From positions 1 through 52,994 of the forward strand of contig CALSNM010000002.1 of NCBI GenBank assembly GCA_943787725.1: 52,994 nucleotides of DNA, given 5' to 3'. The translations under genes and the position numbers were made by a program. Within the stretch, counting starts at the first letter, position 1. Every line of letters starts with the position of its first letter. This document shows, in pieces, positions 16,831-26,178 of the stretch. The notes below the pieces were generated by a model, which was not told where the DNA came from, did no database searches, and worked only from the letters and a program-made list of their open reading frames with translations. Origin of the DNA: an uncultured Flavobacteriales bacterium. Its GTDB lineage: Bacteria; Bacteroidota; Bacteroidia; Flavobacteriales_D; Parvicellaceae.

Positions 16831-19269
16831 ATGAAAATTTCTTTCAACTGGTTAAAAGAATATATTAATACAGATCTTGACGCTAATGCAGTATCGGAAA
16901 TACTTACCGACATTGGATTAGAAGTGGAAAAAACAGAAACCATAGAGTCAATACCTGGTGGATTAAAAGGCTTAAAAATTGGTCACGTTTTAACGAAAGA
17001 AAAACATCCAGATGCAGATCGATTGAACATTACAACGGTTGATGTAGGTGATGAATCTCCCCAACAAATTGTTTGTGGTGCGCCAAATGTAGCAGTAGGA
17101 CAAAAAGTTGTTGTTGCTCTACCTGGAACGACAATACATCCGCTAGAAGGAGATGCTTTTAAAATTAAGAAAGCAAAAATTAGGGGTGTAGAATCTTTTG
17201 GTATGATCTGCGCAGAAGATGAAATTGGATTAGGGTCAAGCCACGATGGAATCATGGTTTTAAAGGAAGATGCTCAAGTTGGTATGGACGCAAGTAAATT
17301 CTTCAAAGTCGAAAATGAAACGATAATTGAAATTGGACTCACCCCAAACCGAGCTGATGCAATGGGGCATATTGGTGTTGCAAGAGATTTATTGGCAGCA
17401 TTAAAATACAAAGGTTTAATTGACGAAAATGAAGCTTTAAACACCCCTGATACGAGTGCGTTTTCCATCAAGTCAAATGATAGTAAAATTAACATCTCTA
17501 TAGAAGATTCACTAGCCTGTCCTCGATATGCTGGACTTGTTATTAACGATGTTAAAGTGGCGGACTCTCCAGAATGGTTGCAAAATAAATTGCGTTCAAT
17601 TGGTCTTTCTCCAATCAACAATATAGTAGATGTTACCAATTTTGTGCTGCACGAATATGGCCAACCTCTTCATGCTTTTGATGCTGACTTTGTCGAGGAC
17701 AATATAGTTGTGAAAAAACTAAAGGAAGGAACCAAGTTTACCACTTTGGATGCTGTGGAAAGAGAACTCTCTGAAAATGACTTGATGATATGCAACAAGA
17801 ATGAAGGCATGTGCATCGCAGGTGTATTCGGAGGGATTGAATCAGGAGTTAAATCAACAACTACATCAGTCTTTTTAGAAAGTGCTTATTTTAATCCTAT
17901 CACTGTTCGAAAAACAGCAAAAAGACACGGGTTTAATACAGATGCTTCCTTTCGTTTTGAAAGAGGCATCGATATAAAAACTGCTATTCCAGCTCTGAAA
18001 AGAGCGGCGCTATTAATCGAAGAAATTGCTGGCGGAAAAGTTTCATCGGACATAACAGATATTTATCCATCGGAAATCGAGGATTTTGTTTTTAAAGTTA
18101 ACTGTGATAAAATGTCAAGCTTATGCGGGGTTGGTTTTGCTCAAGATGACATTGAACGAATATTGACATTATTAGATATCACTATTCTCAACAAAGAAGG
18201 TGCAGAATTAAAAATTCAAGTTCCTTCTTATCGAGTAGATGTTTTAAGAGAGGTAGATGTCGCTGAGGAAGTATTGCGGATTTATGGCTTCAACAATGTT
18301 CCTATTCCCGAAAAACTTAATAGTTCTATTACCAGTCGACCAAAAGTTGATAAGGAAAAAATGCAGAACATGGTGAGCGACATGCTAATTTCGTTTGGAT
18401 TAAACGAAGCTATGTCAAATTCATTGACAAAAGAAAGTTATGTTGATTTAGCGAACACCACAAATATTCAAGCCGAATTTAATGTAGCAATGCTCAATCC
18501 TTTAAGTAGTGATTTAAGTGTATTGCGGCAATCATTATTGTTTAATGGCTTGGAAGCTTTGCGATTGAACCAAAACCATGGAAGTGATTCGGTTAAACTA
18601 TTTGAGTTTGGAAAAGTTTATCAAAAATTTCCTACCGGATTTTCAGAAAGTAGTCAGTTAGGGCTCTTTCTAACCGGCAGAAAGACAAAAGAATTATGGA
18701 ATGGAAGCGCAAATGACGTTTCATTTTTCACATTAAAGGGAATGGTAGAAACTTTATTGAATAAGATTGGCGGAGGAAAACATAAGGCTTCGGTAACGAA
18801 AAACGACTTATTGGAAGATGGCCTTTCCTACAAGATAGGAAAAAAGAAGGTAGTCGATTTTGGTTGGATCAGAACTGATCTTAAAAAACATTTCGGACTT
18901 AACGAAGATGTTTTTTATGCCGAATTTAATTGGGATTCTTTGTTGAATATTGCTGCCAATACGTTGGTAAAATTTAAGGAGTTAGAGAAATTTCCAGGTG
19001 TAAAAAGAGACTTGTCTCTGTTGTTAAATGAGAAAATAAAATTTTCTGAAATTGTCTCAATAGCGAAAAGTTGTAATAGTGAATTGCTAAAAGAGGTTAG
19101 CCTTTTTGACGTCTACAAGGGAAAGAATATGGAGAAAGGGAAAAAGTCTTATGCCGTTCGCTTTGCTTTACAAGACAAAAACAAAACGCTCAAGGATAAA
19201 GAAATTGACGGTGTAATGAGTAAAATTCAGCTATCTCTGACAGAAAAACTAGAGGCTGAACTTCGATAG
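16831..19269 (+). CDS. pheT: Phenylalanine-tRNA ligase beta subunit
   Basis: 812-residue beta chain of the alpha2-beta2 enzyme that charges tRNA-Phe. Domains in order: tRNA-binding OB fold (about 40-150, with HPDADRLNITTVDVGD), B3/B4 editing domain (about 215-390, NIVDVTNFVLHEYGQPLHAFD), B5 DNA-binding-like domain (about 405-475), catalytic-like core (about 490-700) and the C-terminal ferredoxin-like anticodon-binding domain (about 718-812, FPGVKRDLSLLL). Length is normal. The alpha chain gene is not adjacent but lies 4.5 kb downstream on the other strand. The acyltransferase gene follows by 2 bases. Confidence 0.97.
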   Translation: MKISFNWLKEYINTDLDANAVSEILTDIGLEVEKTETIESIPGGLKGLKIGHVLTKEKHPDADRLNITTVDVGDESPQQIVCGAPNVAVGQKVVVALPGTTIHPLEGDAFKIKKAKIRGVESFGMICAEDEIGLGSSHDGIMVLKEDAQVGMDASKFFKVENETIIEIGLTPNRADAMGHIGVARDLLAALKYKGLIDENEALNTPDTSAFSIKSNDSKINISIEDSLACPRYAGLVINDVKVADSPEWLQNKLRSIGLSPINNIVDVTNFVLHEYGQPLHAFDADFVEDNIVVKKLKEGTKFTTLDAVERELSENDLMICNKNEGMCIAGVFGGIESGVKSTTTSVFLESAYFNPITVRKTAKRHGFNTDASFRFERGIDIKTAIPALKRAALLIEEIAGGKVSSDITDIYPSEIEDFVFKVNCDKMSSLCGVGFAQDDIERILTLLDITILNKEGAELKIQVPSYRVDVLREVDVAEEVLRIYGFNNVPIPEKLNSSITSRPKVDKEKMQNMVSDMLISFGLNEAMSNSLTKESYVDLANTTNIQAEFNVAMLNPLSSDLSVLRQSLLFNGLEALRLNQNHGSDSVKLFEFGKVYQKFPTGFSESSQLGLFLTGRKTKELWNGSANDVSFFTLKGMVETLLNKIGGGKHKASVTKNDLLEDGLSYKIGKKKVVDFGWIRTDLKKHFGLNEDVFYAEFNWDSLLNIAANTLVKFKELEKFPGVKRDLSLLLNEKIKFSEIVSIAKSCNSELLKEVSLFDVYKGKNMEKGKKSYAVRFALQDKNKTLKDKEIDGVMSKIQLSLTEKLEAELR

Positions 19270-19271
19270 AT

Positions 19272-20603
19272 ATGAGAATTAAAGATTGGACCCCTCTGTA
19301 TCTTTTTGGATATACTCTAGTAACTATAGGGGCGCGAACATTTTACAAAAAACATCAAGTTGTTGGATTAGAGAATATTCCAAAAAACAAACCTATTCTC
19401 TTTGCAGCTAATCACCAAAATGCTTTTTTGGACCCTACACTAATTGGAATCAAATTAAACAAACCATTATACTATATGGTTCGCGCAGATATTTTTAAAA
19501 AAAAATCTGTAGCCAAATTGTTGTGGTCTATCAACATGATGCCCATATATAGGCAAAGAGATGGAGGGAATACTGTTCAAAAAAATGAAGCTGTTTTTGA
19601 CAAGTGTTTTGACTTGTTAAATGAGAAAAAACCCATCTTAATCTTTGCAGAAGGAAATCAAGGAAAGCAAAAAAAGTTAAGACCGCTTCAAAAAGGGGTT
19701 TTCAGAATGGGTTTAGGTGCAGAAAACAAATACAAAGGCATGGATGTACATATTGTTCCCGTCGGACTATATTATAGCGACACTATCAATATGGGGGCTA
19801 AAATGCTTATTAATTTTGGAAAGCCAATTAAGATTCAAGATTATACAGAAGCTTTTAAAGCTGAAGATGGAACCACATTAAACAACATGAAGAATAAGTT
19901 AAGTCAGAGCATGAGTGACTTAATGATTGATATTCAAAATACCGAATATTACGATACAATTCATGAAATAATGTTTGATTATAGTGAAGAAATTCACCAT
20001 TATGAAAACCGAAAAGGAAGTGAAATAATAGATGAATTTAATTGTCAAAAAGGGTATATCTCGAGGATAGAAAGCTGGATAAAAAAGAACCCAGAAAAAG
20101 CGGAATTACTAAAACAAAATCGAGAAATCTTTACGAATGGAATTCAAAAGCTAAACTTGAAAGCTTGGTTGTTTAGAAAAGAAAAACAAAGCGTATTACT
20201 TCCTGTGTTGTTTTTAATCTTAGGAGCACCGCTGCATATTTATGGTATGCTTAATAATTACTTACCTTATCGATTGCCAGCAATATTTGTTGATAAAAAA
20301 GTTAAGGATGTACATTTTCACAGTTCGATTAAAATGGCCTTGGGAGTTATTCTATTTTGGCTATTTTGGGGAGTTCAAATTGGATTTGTAGCACTTTTTA
20401 CTAGTCATTATATTTGGTTATACTACTTTGGATCATTAATAACTTCTGCATTATTTAGTTATCATTACTGGATTACTCTTCTTAAAACAAAAGGGAAAAT
20501 ACGGTACAACAAGTTCTCGAAAAATAGTGATGAACCCTTTTTAACTCTCAAAGAGATACATTATGAAATAAAAAATGTTTTGGATAAATTATATAAAATC
20601 TAG
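19272..20603 (+). CDS. PlsC-type lysophospholipid acyltransferase
   Basis: 443-residue membrane acyltransferase, probably acylating glycerol-3-phosphate or lysophosphatidate. Motif I reads ANHQNAFLDP, with five rather than four residues between the catalytic His and Asp. Later come MPIYRQRDGGN and FAEGNQGKQKKLRPLQKG (motif III-like) and VPVGLYY (motif IV-like). The C-terminal third has two hydrophobic hairpins (about 318-340 and 360-405). It starts 2 bases after pheT and is probably read on the same mRNA. Confidence 0.85.
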   Translation: MRIKDWTPLYLFGYTLVTIGARTFYKKHQVVGLENIPKNKPILFAANHQNAFLDPTLIGIKLNKPLYYMVRADIFKKKSVAKLLWSINMMPIYRQRDGGNTVQKNEAVFDKCFDLLNEKKPILIFAEGNQGKQKKLRPLQKGVFRMGLGAENKYKGMDVHIVPVGLYYSDTINMGAKMLINFGKPIKIQDYTEAFKAEDGTTLNNMKNKLSQSMSDLMIDIQNTEYYDTIHEIMFDYSEEIHHYENRKGSEIIDEFNCQKGYISRIESWIKKNPEKAELLKQNREIFTNGIQKLNLKAWLFRKEKQSVLLPVLFLILGAPLHIYGMLNNYLPYRLPAIFVDKKVKDVHFHSSIKMALGVILFWLFWGVQIGFVALFTSHYIWLYYFGSLITSALFSYHYWITLLKTKGKIRYNKFSKNSDEPFLTLKEIHYEIKNVLDKLYKI

Positions 20604-20604
20604 A

Positions 20605-21256
20605 TTACCCCCCAAAAAGCTGTGTAGCAAATACTGTTGGCAAATCATCCGTAGCGTATGGGTTTTTCTTTATTGCCACTCCAACACCTAAATGCGTGTA
20701 GTCTTTATTCAAAATGTTTGCTTTGTGCCCTGGAGAGTTCATCCAAGAATCAACCATCTTAACTGCAAGTTCTTTATACGTTAGCTCCCTAACTATTTCC
20801 CCATTCTTGTGGTGGTAAAAAACATAAACACCATTTTCTAGTTCCGAATCGTACACGCTATTATCTTTATAATCAAGCGCAATTTCTTCCAGAATATTTT
20901 CTCCTACCACTATATACTTGGCGTTAAATTTTTCCGCTCTATGAAAGGGTGTTTTATACTTTTTGTTTTTTCTATTTATATGACTAAAAAAAACCGTTTA
21001 CTTCCATTTCTGTCGAATGAAAAGAAGCTCCTTTTTCAAGGTTTTTCCCGTATTTAAACTGTCTTTTTTTTGACCGTTCCAAATTCGTTGCATGAAATAT
21101 TGCAGCCTGAAGTAATTCTATATTTAAAGATTCTAAATTAGCTGTATCGCTTGCCTGGCCAGTTTCGAAAAATTTTATTGAACTTGTTGAGTAATAATTT
21201 TGCGCTGGACTGCTAAATGATGCCAAAAACATAAAAATATAAACGCTGTATCTCAT
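20605..21256 (-). CDS. CAP-domain secreted protein, frameshifted as assembled
   Basis: Secreted CAP/SCP-family protein broken into two frames. The first (from ATG 21256) has a signal peptide and the CAP start (HATNLERSKKRQFKY, HSTEMEVNGFF), then hits TAG at 20984. The second frame gives MVGENILEEI, MVDSWMNSPGHKANILNKDY and THLGVGVAIK, the core CAP motifs. The break is in a run of eight T on the minus strand (plus 20986-20993). With seven, the protein reads GFFSHINRKNKKYKTPFHRA straight into GENI, exactly the CAP consensus. It is therefore probably a homopolymer error or, less likely, a phase-variable tract. A second, intact CAP gene lies at 40424-41017. Confidence 0.8.
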
Positions 21257-21318
21257 GCGCTATTCTACTTAAATCTCAAAACTTTGTTTCAGATAGATTT
21301 TTTTGACAAGAAATTAAC

Positions 21319-21349
21319 TTTGTTTTTGTACAGGTTTATTTTATATTTC
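21319..21349 (+). promoter_or_regulatory. Promoter of the Asp-box T9SS protein
   Basis: TTTG at 21319-21322, 19 bases, then TATATTTC at 21342-21349, one mismatch from TAnnTTTG. It ends 20 bases before the ATG at 21370. Confidence 0.5.
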
Positions 21350-21369
21350 GAGCCACTAAGCTCTTTATT

Positions 21370-23694
21370 ATGAAAACTTTATCTACTTTATTTGTTTATT
21401 TTGTTGTTGTATCTCAAATTAACTCCCAAACGCTAACAGCGCCTGTTGCGCAAGCTGTTTACGGAGGCACAGTTGGCGACATAGAAACTTGGTCATTTGA
21501 TACAGACTCGGTTTATGTAGTTGTAAGTACCGAAAGTCCTAATTCCATTTTCTTCTCTAAAGCCTACAGAGGAGGAGGAATAGGTAATTTGACAAATTTA
21601 GATTGGACGGCTCTTCCAAGCGCTGATATTGACGATGGTTATGGTGATGGGGTTGGAAATATTGAAATTCATGAAACAAGTAATTCTATCTTTTTTTTAC
21701 ACCAAAGCTATGTTTACCAGACGGATTTCACCGCATCATCTGCGGTGGCAGTAGACAGCATGGTTAAGGAATTTTTAATTGTAGGGGATACAATGTTTTT
21801 ATTAAAAAACAGCCCTTTACCGAGTGGTTTTGATACCCTTGAATTTGGCGCTATTAGTTCAGTTGGAAATTATGTATCAACCAACGGACTGTCTTTGCTA
21901 AAGACATACTTTGATCCTCCTCAAATGCTTGTTAACTCTTCTACAAATGAGTTATGTCTTTTTGAAAGGGGAGCTAGTCCGCACATGTTATCATTTGATG
22001 ACCCAATACAACTTATGACTAATTCGACTCCTATACTGTCTTTTTTAAACCCCGCTCCTTCAGTAGCAAACATTGAATGGCAGACATATGGTTTTGCAGA
22101 TAATGGCACTTGGTATGTAGCAGGGCAGCCGCCACTTGGCAACCCTAGTTCGACAAATAGGCACATTGCCTGGAGTAATACCAATGGTGCTTCTTGGTCT
22201 GATGCACCTATTAACACTCCTGGACTTATTGGAGGGGTAGTTGGGAGCAACCTAATTATTGACGACCTTGCTACTGAAAGAAATCTTTTTCTTGGCAACG
22301 CTGTTCTAAAAGACACCAGCTTTATGAGTGATTGGGTTAATCCAGGAAGCCAATATATAGGCGACTATAATCGAGCAAATGATGGTGTTACAAAAGCCGA
22401 TCCCATTATAAATGATTTAAAATATCATTCTACTAATGTAGGGATGGGTTATTCTACTTTCCAGTCAGATTCAATTTTTGGATGGAATACCGGTTTAGAG
22501 GCAGTTCAAGTAAACGATATTGACATGAATTCTGGGTTTACAAAAGGTTGGGTTGCTTCGAAATCTGGAATCAGAAGTGTAATGGACTATAATACACCTT
22601 CCGAGACATGGAGCTCGACTATTTTTCCAACTGGCGATGGAGCCCCTTACAAGGCCATCGGCATGGATCCAAATAATGATAATGTAGTTTATGCAGGTAA
22701 TCAAAGAATTTATAAGACCTCTAATTCTGGAACAATATGGAGCCAAGCATTCTCCCCGGAGAATGCTCCTTATAATTTTAGTCCAATAAATTCTCATTGT
22801 ACTTCAATAGAAGTTTCTCCAGATAACTCTTCTGTTATAGTTGCTGGATTTACCGGTAAATATGGAGATAAAGGTGGCTGTTTTTATAGTTTAGATGCGG
22901 GTGCATCATGGAACCAATTACTTTTAATCTCAAGTGTAAACGGCCAAGATGTTAATGTTCTTGATATTGAATTTACATTGGAAAACGGCAATGTTGTAGC
23001 GTATATAGGTTTAGAATCAGACCCTATTACCTCGGGAGCATATGGTTTATTTCGAGCTGAATTAATTACCGGCGTTTGGTCGCTGGCAAGAGATGGATCT
23101 TATGGAGCAACCGATGGCGTGGTAGATATTCAAATTAATAACACCCGAGATACGCTTGTTTTCTTGAATACAGACCCTGGTCTCTTGCCGGTTAACAATG
23201 TTCAGATTAAAGAATTAGCTGGAGGTGTTTGGAGTTCCTATTTCGGTCCGTGGGCAGGAGGTTATGGAAGTGCAATCACACTTGGCGAGGGGTATATCTT
23301 TATGGCAATAAATGAGGAAATTCATACTATCCCTGTAGACTTTTCTAATCCATGGAATGTAGCTTATAATTATCCTGTTGGAACAAACATTAATGTGCTT
23401 TTTTATGACGACCTATTGGTTGGAACAGGGACAGGTTTATATGCGCATAATTTAGATTTATCGACAATCAACATCGTTGAATCAAATTATCAGAAGTTAA
23501 GTATTTACCCGAACCCAGTAACTGACATTTTGCATTTGTCAAACGCCGCTCTCTTTAAGGTTTACAATATTCTCGGAGAGTTAGTTTATGAAACGAATCA
23601 ATCCGAGTCATTATTCTTGACAAAGGGTATTGATTCAGGAACATATATTATTGTAGATTCTGAGGGAAATTGGAATAAGTTTATTGTTCAATAA
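21370..23694 (+). CDS. Secreted Asp-box beta-propeller protein with T9SS tail
   Basis: 774-residue exported protein with signal peptide 1-19 (LSTLFVYFVVVSQINSQ). Several Asp-box/BNR-like repeats are visible: SNTNGASWSD, TSNSGTIWSQ and SLDAGASWNQ. This suggests a sialidase- or sortilin-like beta-propeller. No sialidase catalytic arginine triad or RIP motif is obvious, so enzymatic activity is not claimed. The last roughly 70 residues (LSIYPNPVTDILHLS, VYNILGELVYE) form a type A T9SS sorting domain. Probable surface binding or structural role; real substrate unknown. Confidence 0.82.
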   Translation: MKTLSTLFVYFVVVSQINSQTLTAPVAQAVYGGTVGDIETWSFDTDSVYVVVSTESPNSIFFSKAYRGGGIGNLTNLDWTALPSADIDDGYGDGVGNIEIHETSNSIFFLHQSYVYQTDFTASSAVAVDSMVKEFLIVGDTMFLLKNSPLPSGFDTLEFGAISSVGNYVSTNGLSLLKTYFDPPQMLVNSSTNELCLFERGASPHMLSFDDPIQLMTNSTPILSFLNPAPSVANIEWQTYGFADNGTWYVAGQPPLGNPSSTNRHIAWSNTNGASWSDAPINTPGLIGGVVGSNLIIDDLATERNLFLGNAVLKDTSFMSDWVNPGSQYIGDYNRANDGVTKADPIINDLKYHSTNVGMGYSTFQSDSIFGWNTGLEAVQVNDIDMNSGFTKGWVASKSGIRSVMDYNTPSETWSSTIFPTGDGAPYKAIGMDPNNDNVVYAGNQRIYKTSNSGTIWSQAFSPENAPYNFSPINSHCTSIEVSPDNSSVIVAGFTGKYGDKGGCFYSLDAGASWNQLLLISSVNGQDVNVLDIEFTLENGNVVAYIGLESDPITSGAYGLFRAELITGVWSLARDGSYGATDGVVDIQINNTRDTLVFLNTDPGLLPVNNVQIKELAGGVWSSYFGPWAGGYGSAITLGEGYIFMAINEEIHTIPVDFSNPWNVAYNYPVGTNINVLFYDDLLVGTGTGLYAHNLDLSTINIVESNYQKLSIYPNPVTDILHLSNAALFKVYNILGELVYETNQSESLFLTKGIDSGTYIIVDSEGNWNKFIVQ

Positions 23695-23789
23695 TATTGA
23701 CAATCTTGAAAGAGTATTGCAGTTATGAATAACTAACCCTATGTTTCATTGGAGTTCCAATAAACCTGCACTAAATTCTTTCAAAATGT

Positions 23790-24803
23790 TTAATGAGCCG
23801 ATTTAAACTGCTTTAAGAACCGTAAGTCATTTTCGAAAAAATGACGCAAATCGTTTACTTGATATTTAAGCATGGCAATTCTTTCGATTCCCATTCCAAA
23901 TGCAAAGCCGGAATAAACTGAACTATCTATACCGCAATTTTCAAGAACATTTGGATCAACCATTCCACAGCCCATAATCTCAAGGTATCCCGTGTTTTTA
24001 CAAACATTGCAACCTTTTCCAGAACAAATTTGGCAAGAAACATCTACCTCAGCGCTTGGCTCGGTGAAGGGAAAATAAGACGGTCGTAGTCTAATTTCAG
24101 TTTCTTCCCCAAATATTTCTTTCGCAAAATAAAGTAGTGTTTGCTTTAAATCCGCAAATGAAACATCTTTCTCTATATACAATCCCTCTACTTGATGAAA
24201 AATACAATGTGCCCTAGCTGAAATCGCTTCATTTCTAAACACTCTACCCGGAGAAATAGTTCGAATTGGGGGCTTTGACCCCTCCATTACTCTTACTTGC
24301 ACAGAAGAAGTGTGCGTTCGAAGAGCAATATCCTTATCAATAAAAAAAGTGTCTTGCATGTCTCTTGCGGGATGTTCTTCTGGGAAATTTAAAGCCGTAA
24401 AATTATGAAAGTCATCCTCTATTTCCGGGCCTTCAGATATTGAAAATCCAATTCTAGTAAAAATATCTAATATGTCTTTACGAACAATAGACAACGGATG
24501 CCTCGAGCCTAGTTCAAATGGCTCTCCGGACATACTTAAATCAAGGTCCCTTTTGGAAGATTCAGAATTTCCAACACGTGCTTTTAAATCCACAACCTTG
24601 TCTTGGGCAGCTTTTTTTAACAAGTTAATCTTTTGTCCAAATTCCTTTTTGTGTTCGATAGGAACATTGCGAAATTCCGCCAATAACCCCGTTATTATTC
24701 CTTTTTTTCCAAGCATTTTAATTCGAAATGCCTCAATTTCATTTGGGTCGGAAGAGTTAAACGAATTAACTTCATCCATTATTGGATCGACCTTGATCAA
24801 CAT
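23790..24803 (-). CDS. pheS: Phenylalanine-tRNA ligase alpha subunit
   Basis: 337-residue catalytic chain. It has an N-terminal coiled-coil (about 1-85), then class II motifs: RTHTSSVQVRVME (motif 1/2 region), GRVFRNEAISARAHCIFHQVEG and motif 3 in GFAFGMGIERIAML. The CQICSGKGCNVC insert before LEIMGCGMV is normal for PheS. It partners PheT, encoded 4.5 kb away on the opposite strand. It lies 12 bases downstream of the cyclophilin gene and is probably cotranscribed with it. Confidence 0.97.
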   Translation of the reverse strand: MLIKVDPIMDEVNSFNSSDPNEIEAFRIKMLGKKGIITGLLAEFRNVPIEHKKEFGQKINLLKKAAQDKVVDLKARVGNSESSKRDLDLSMSGEPFELGSRHPLSIVRKDILDIFTRIGFSISEGPEIEDDFHNFTALNFPEEHPARDMQDTFFIDKDIALRTHTSSVQVRVMEGSKPPIRTISPGRVFRNEAISARAHCIFHQVEGLYIEKDVSFADLKQTLLYFAKEIFGEETEIRLRPSYFPFTEPSAEVDVSCQICSGKGCNVCKNTGYLEIMGCGMVDPNVLENCGIDSSVYSGFAFGMGIERIAMLKYQVNDLRHFFENDLRFLKQFKSAH

Positions 24804-24815
24804 GCTTGAATTCTT

Positions 24816-25742
24816 TTATTTAATTATTTCCATGGATAGAACAACAACATCCTCTAGGGGTCTGTCTCCAGGAGCAGTAGCTGTTATTCCAATTTTGTTA
24901 ATTACCTCCATTCCGCTCATTACCTCTCCAAAAACCGTATAGGCATTGTCTAAAAATGGAGTACCCCCAATTGTAGAGTAATTTTCCAACTGTTCTTCTG
25001 TAAATTTAAAGGGAACAAAACCTGCTAAAGCCAGAGGCTTTATTTCCTCAGCCAAAGTATTAATTGCAGCTTCCGCTTCTGCTCTTTTAGCGGCGTCTTT
25101 GCCCATCGCTTGAGCCTCTTGAAGCCGAGTCATATAAGCTGCGTTTTCTGGAGCTTGTATAAACGCTTGCATCAATCCATTTTCCTTTTGTCTGTTTTGC
25201 TGAACTTCCATTTGTTCCAGTTCCTCCTTTTGATAAGGTTTACCTGTAACAACATAAAACTGAGACCCACTTGATCTTTTTTGGGGATTAACATTGTCTC
25301 CTTGTCTAGCTGCACACAATGCTCCTTTTTTGTGATACAGATTATTCTGAATTTCTGCTTCTATTGTATATCCTGGACCTCCTTCTCCCAAAGGAACTCC
25401 AGCAGCAGCTCCTCGAGAATTAGGATCCCCTCCTTGGATCATAAAATCTTTAATAACCCTGTGAAATAGGGTGCTGTCATAAAAATTTTCGTTGACTAAC
25501 TTGATAAAGTTTTCTTTGTGTTTTGGCGTTTCATTATATAGTGTAATTACCACATCACCATGCGATGTCTTTATACTTACCTTTATGGATTTTTCTCGAG
25601 GGTTTTCTGTTTCCTCAATCTTTAGTGAACCTTTTTGCAAATTCTCCGTAAGATTTTCTGACTCTGCAGATACTCCACAAGCTACTAACAAAAAAACCAT
25701 TAGTGTGCAGATTACCATGTTTAACCTTTTAACTTGACTCAT
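24816..25742 (-). CDS. Cyclophilin-type peptidyl-prolyl isomerase lipoprotein
   Basis: 308-residue lipoprotein; the signal ends in the lipobox LLVAC. The cyclophilin fold starts near residue 53. Key stretches are FHRVIKDFMIQGGDPNSRG, KRSSGSQFYVVTGKPY and DNAYTVFGEVMSGMEVINKI. An insertion of about 60 charged residues (about 180-240) splits the domain; such inserts occur in Bacteroidota cyclophilins. It probably folds proteins in the periplasm. An ATG at 25718 is an alternative start. Its upstream region contains a 16-base palindrome. Confidence 0.9.
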   Translation of the reverse strand: MSQVKRLNMVICTLMVFLLVACGVSAESENLTENLQKGSLKIEETENPREKSIKVSIKTSHGDVVITLYNETPKHKENFIKLVNENFYDSTLFHRVIKDFMIQGGDPNSRGAAAGVPLGEGGPGYTIEAEIQNNLYHKKGALCAARQGDNVNPQKRSSGSQFYVVTGKPYQKEELEQMEVQQNRQKENGLMQAFIQAPENAAYMTRLQEAQAMGKDAAKRAEAEAAINTLAEEIKPLALAGFVPFKFTEEQLENYSTIGGTPFLDNAYTVFGEVMSGMEVINKIGITATAPGDRPLEDVVVLSMEIIK

Positions 25743-25764
25743 ATATTATAATTTAATAGATTTG

Positions 25765-25780
25765 TTACTTTGCAAAGTAA
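25765..25780. promoter_or_regulatory. Perfect 16-bp palindrome between divergent genes
   Basis: TTACTTTG-CAAAGTAA with no spacer, in the 79-base gap between the divergent cyclophilin and small lipoprotein genes. Each strand reads TACTTTGC, close to a -7 element with one base missing. It could be a dimer-binding operator or back-to-back promoter cores. Confidence 0.4.
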
Positions 25781-25821
25781 ATGATTTTGTAGAAACATTT
25801 GAGATAAAAGCACATTATACT

Positions 25822-26178
25822 ATGAAAAATACTCTTAGAAACACTTTTTTGTTTATGACATTATTCTTTTTTGTTTTTTCCATTAGCGGCTGTTACAAGA
25901 AAAAAGATACGATTGCTAATGTGACGGTTCTAAATGTTAACAATGAGCCTATGAGTAATTTAGAGGTCCGACTTTTCTATGGAACAAATGCCGACTCAGC
26001 TAGAATTGATAAAATAGCAACTACAGGTGGTGGTGGCACAGCAATATTTAATTTCAATGAGCTATATAAATCAGGCCAAGCAGGTTTTGCTGTATTAGAC
26101 ATATATGTCCAAGGCTCTTTGGTTGGAATTATTAAAATTGAAGAAGAAATGACTTCAGAAGAGACCGTTGTTATCTAA
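25822..26178 (+). CDS. Small lipoprotein of unknown function
   Basis: 118-residue lipoprotein. The frame opens at 25762, but the signal peptide starts at ATG 25822 (MKNTLRNTFLFMTLFFFV) and ends in the lipobox SISGC. The mature part (VTVLNVNNEPMSNLEVRLF, then GGGGTAIFNFNELY) is strand-rich, resembling a carboxypeptidase-regulatory or transthyretin-like fold. No catalytic motif. It overlaps the next, convergent gene by 4 bases. Confidence 0.7.
   Translation: MKNTLRNTFLFMTLFFFVFSISGCYKKKDTIANVTVLNVNNEPMSNLEVRLFYGTNADSARIDKIATTGGGGTAIFNFNELYKSGQAGFAVLDIYVQGSLVGIIKIEEEMTSEETVVI

Noticed and set aside
19394..19450. HX5D spacing in the acyltransferase as a loss-of-function change
   Set aside because: The rest of the PlsC motifs are intact, and I recall the NHQNAFLD form as common in Bacteroidota acyltransferases.
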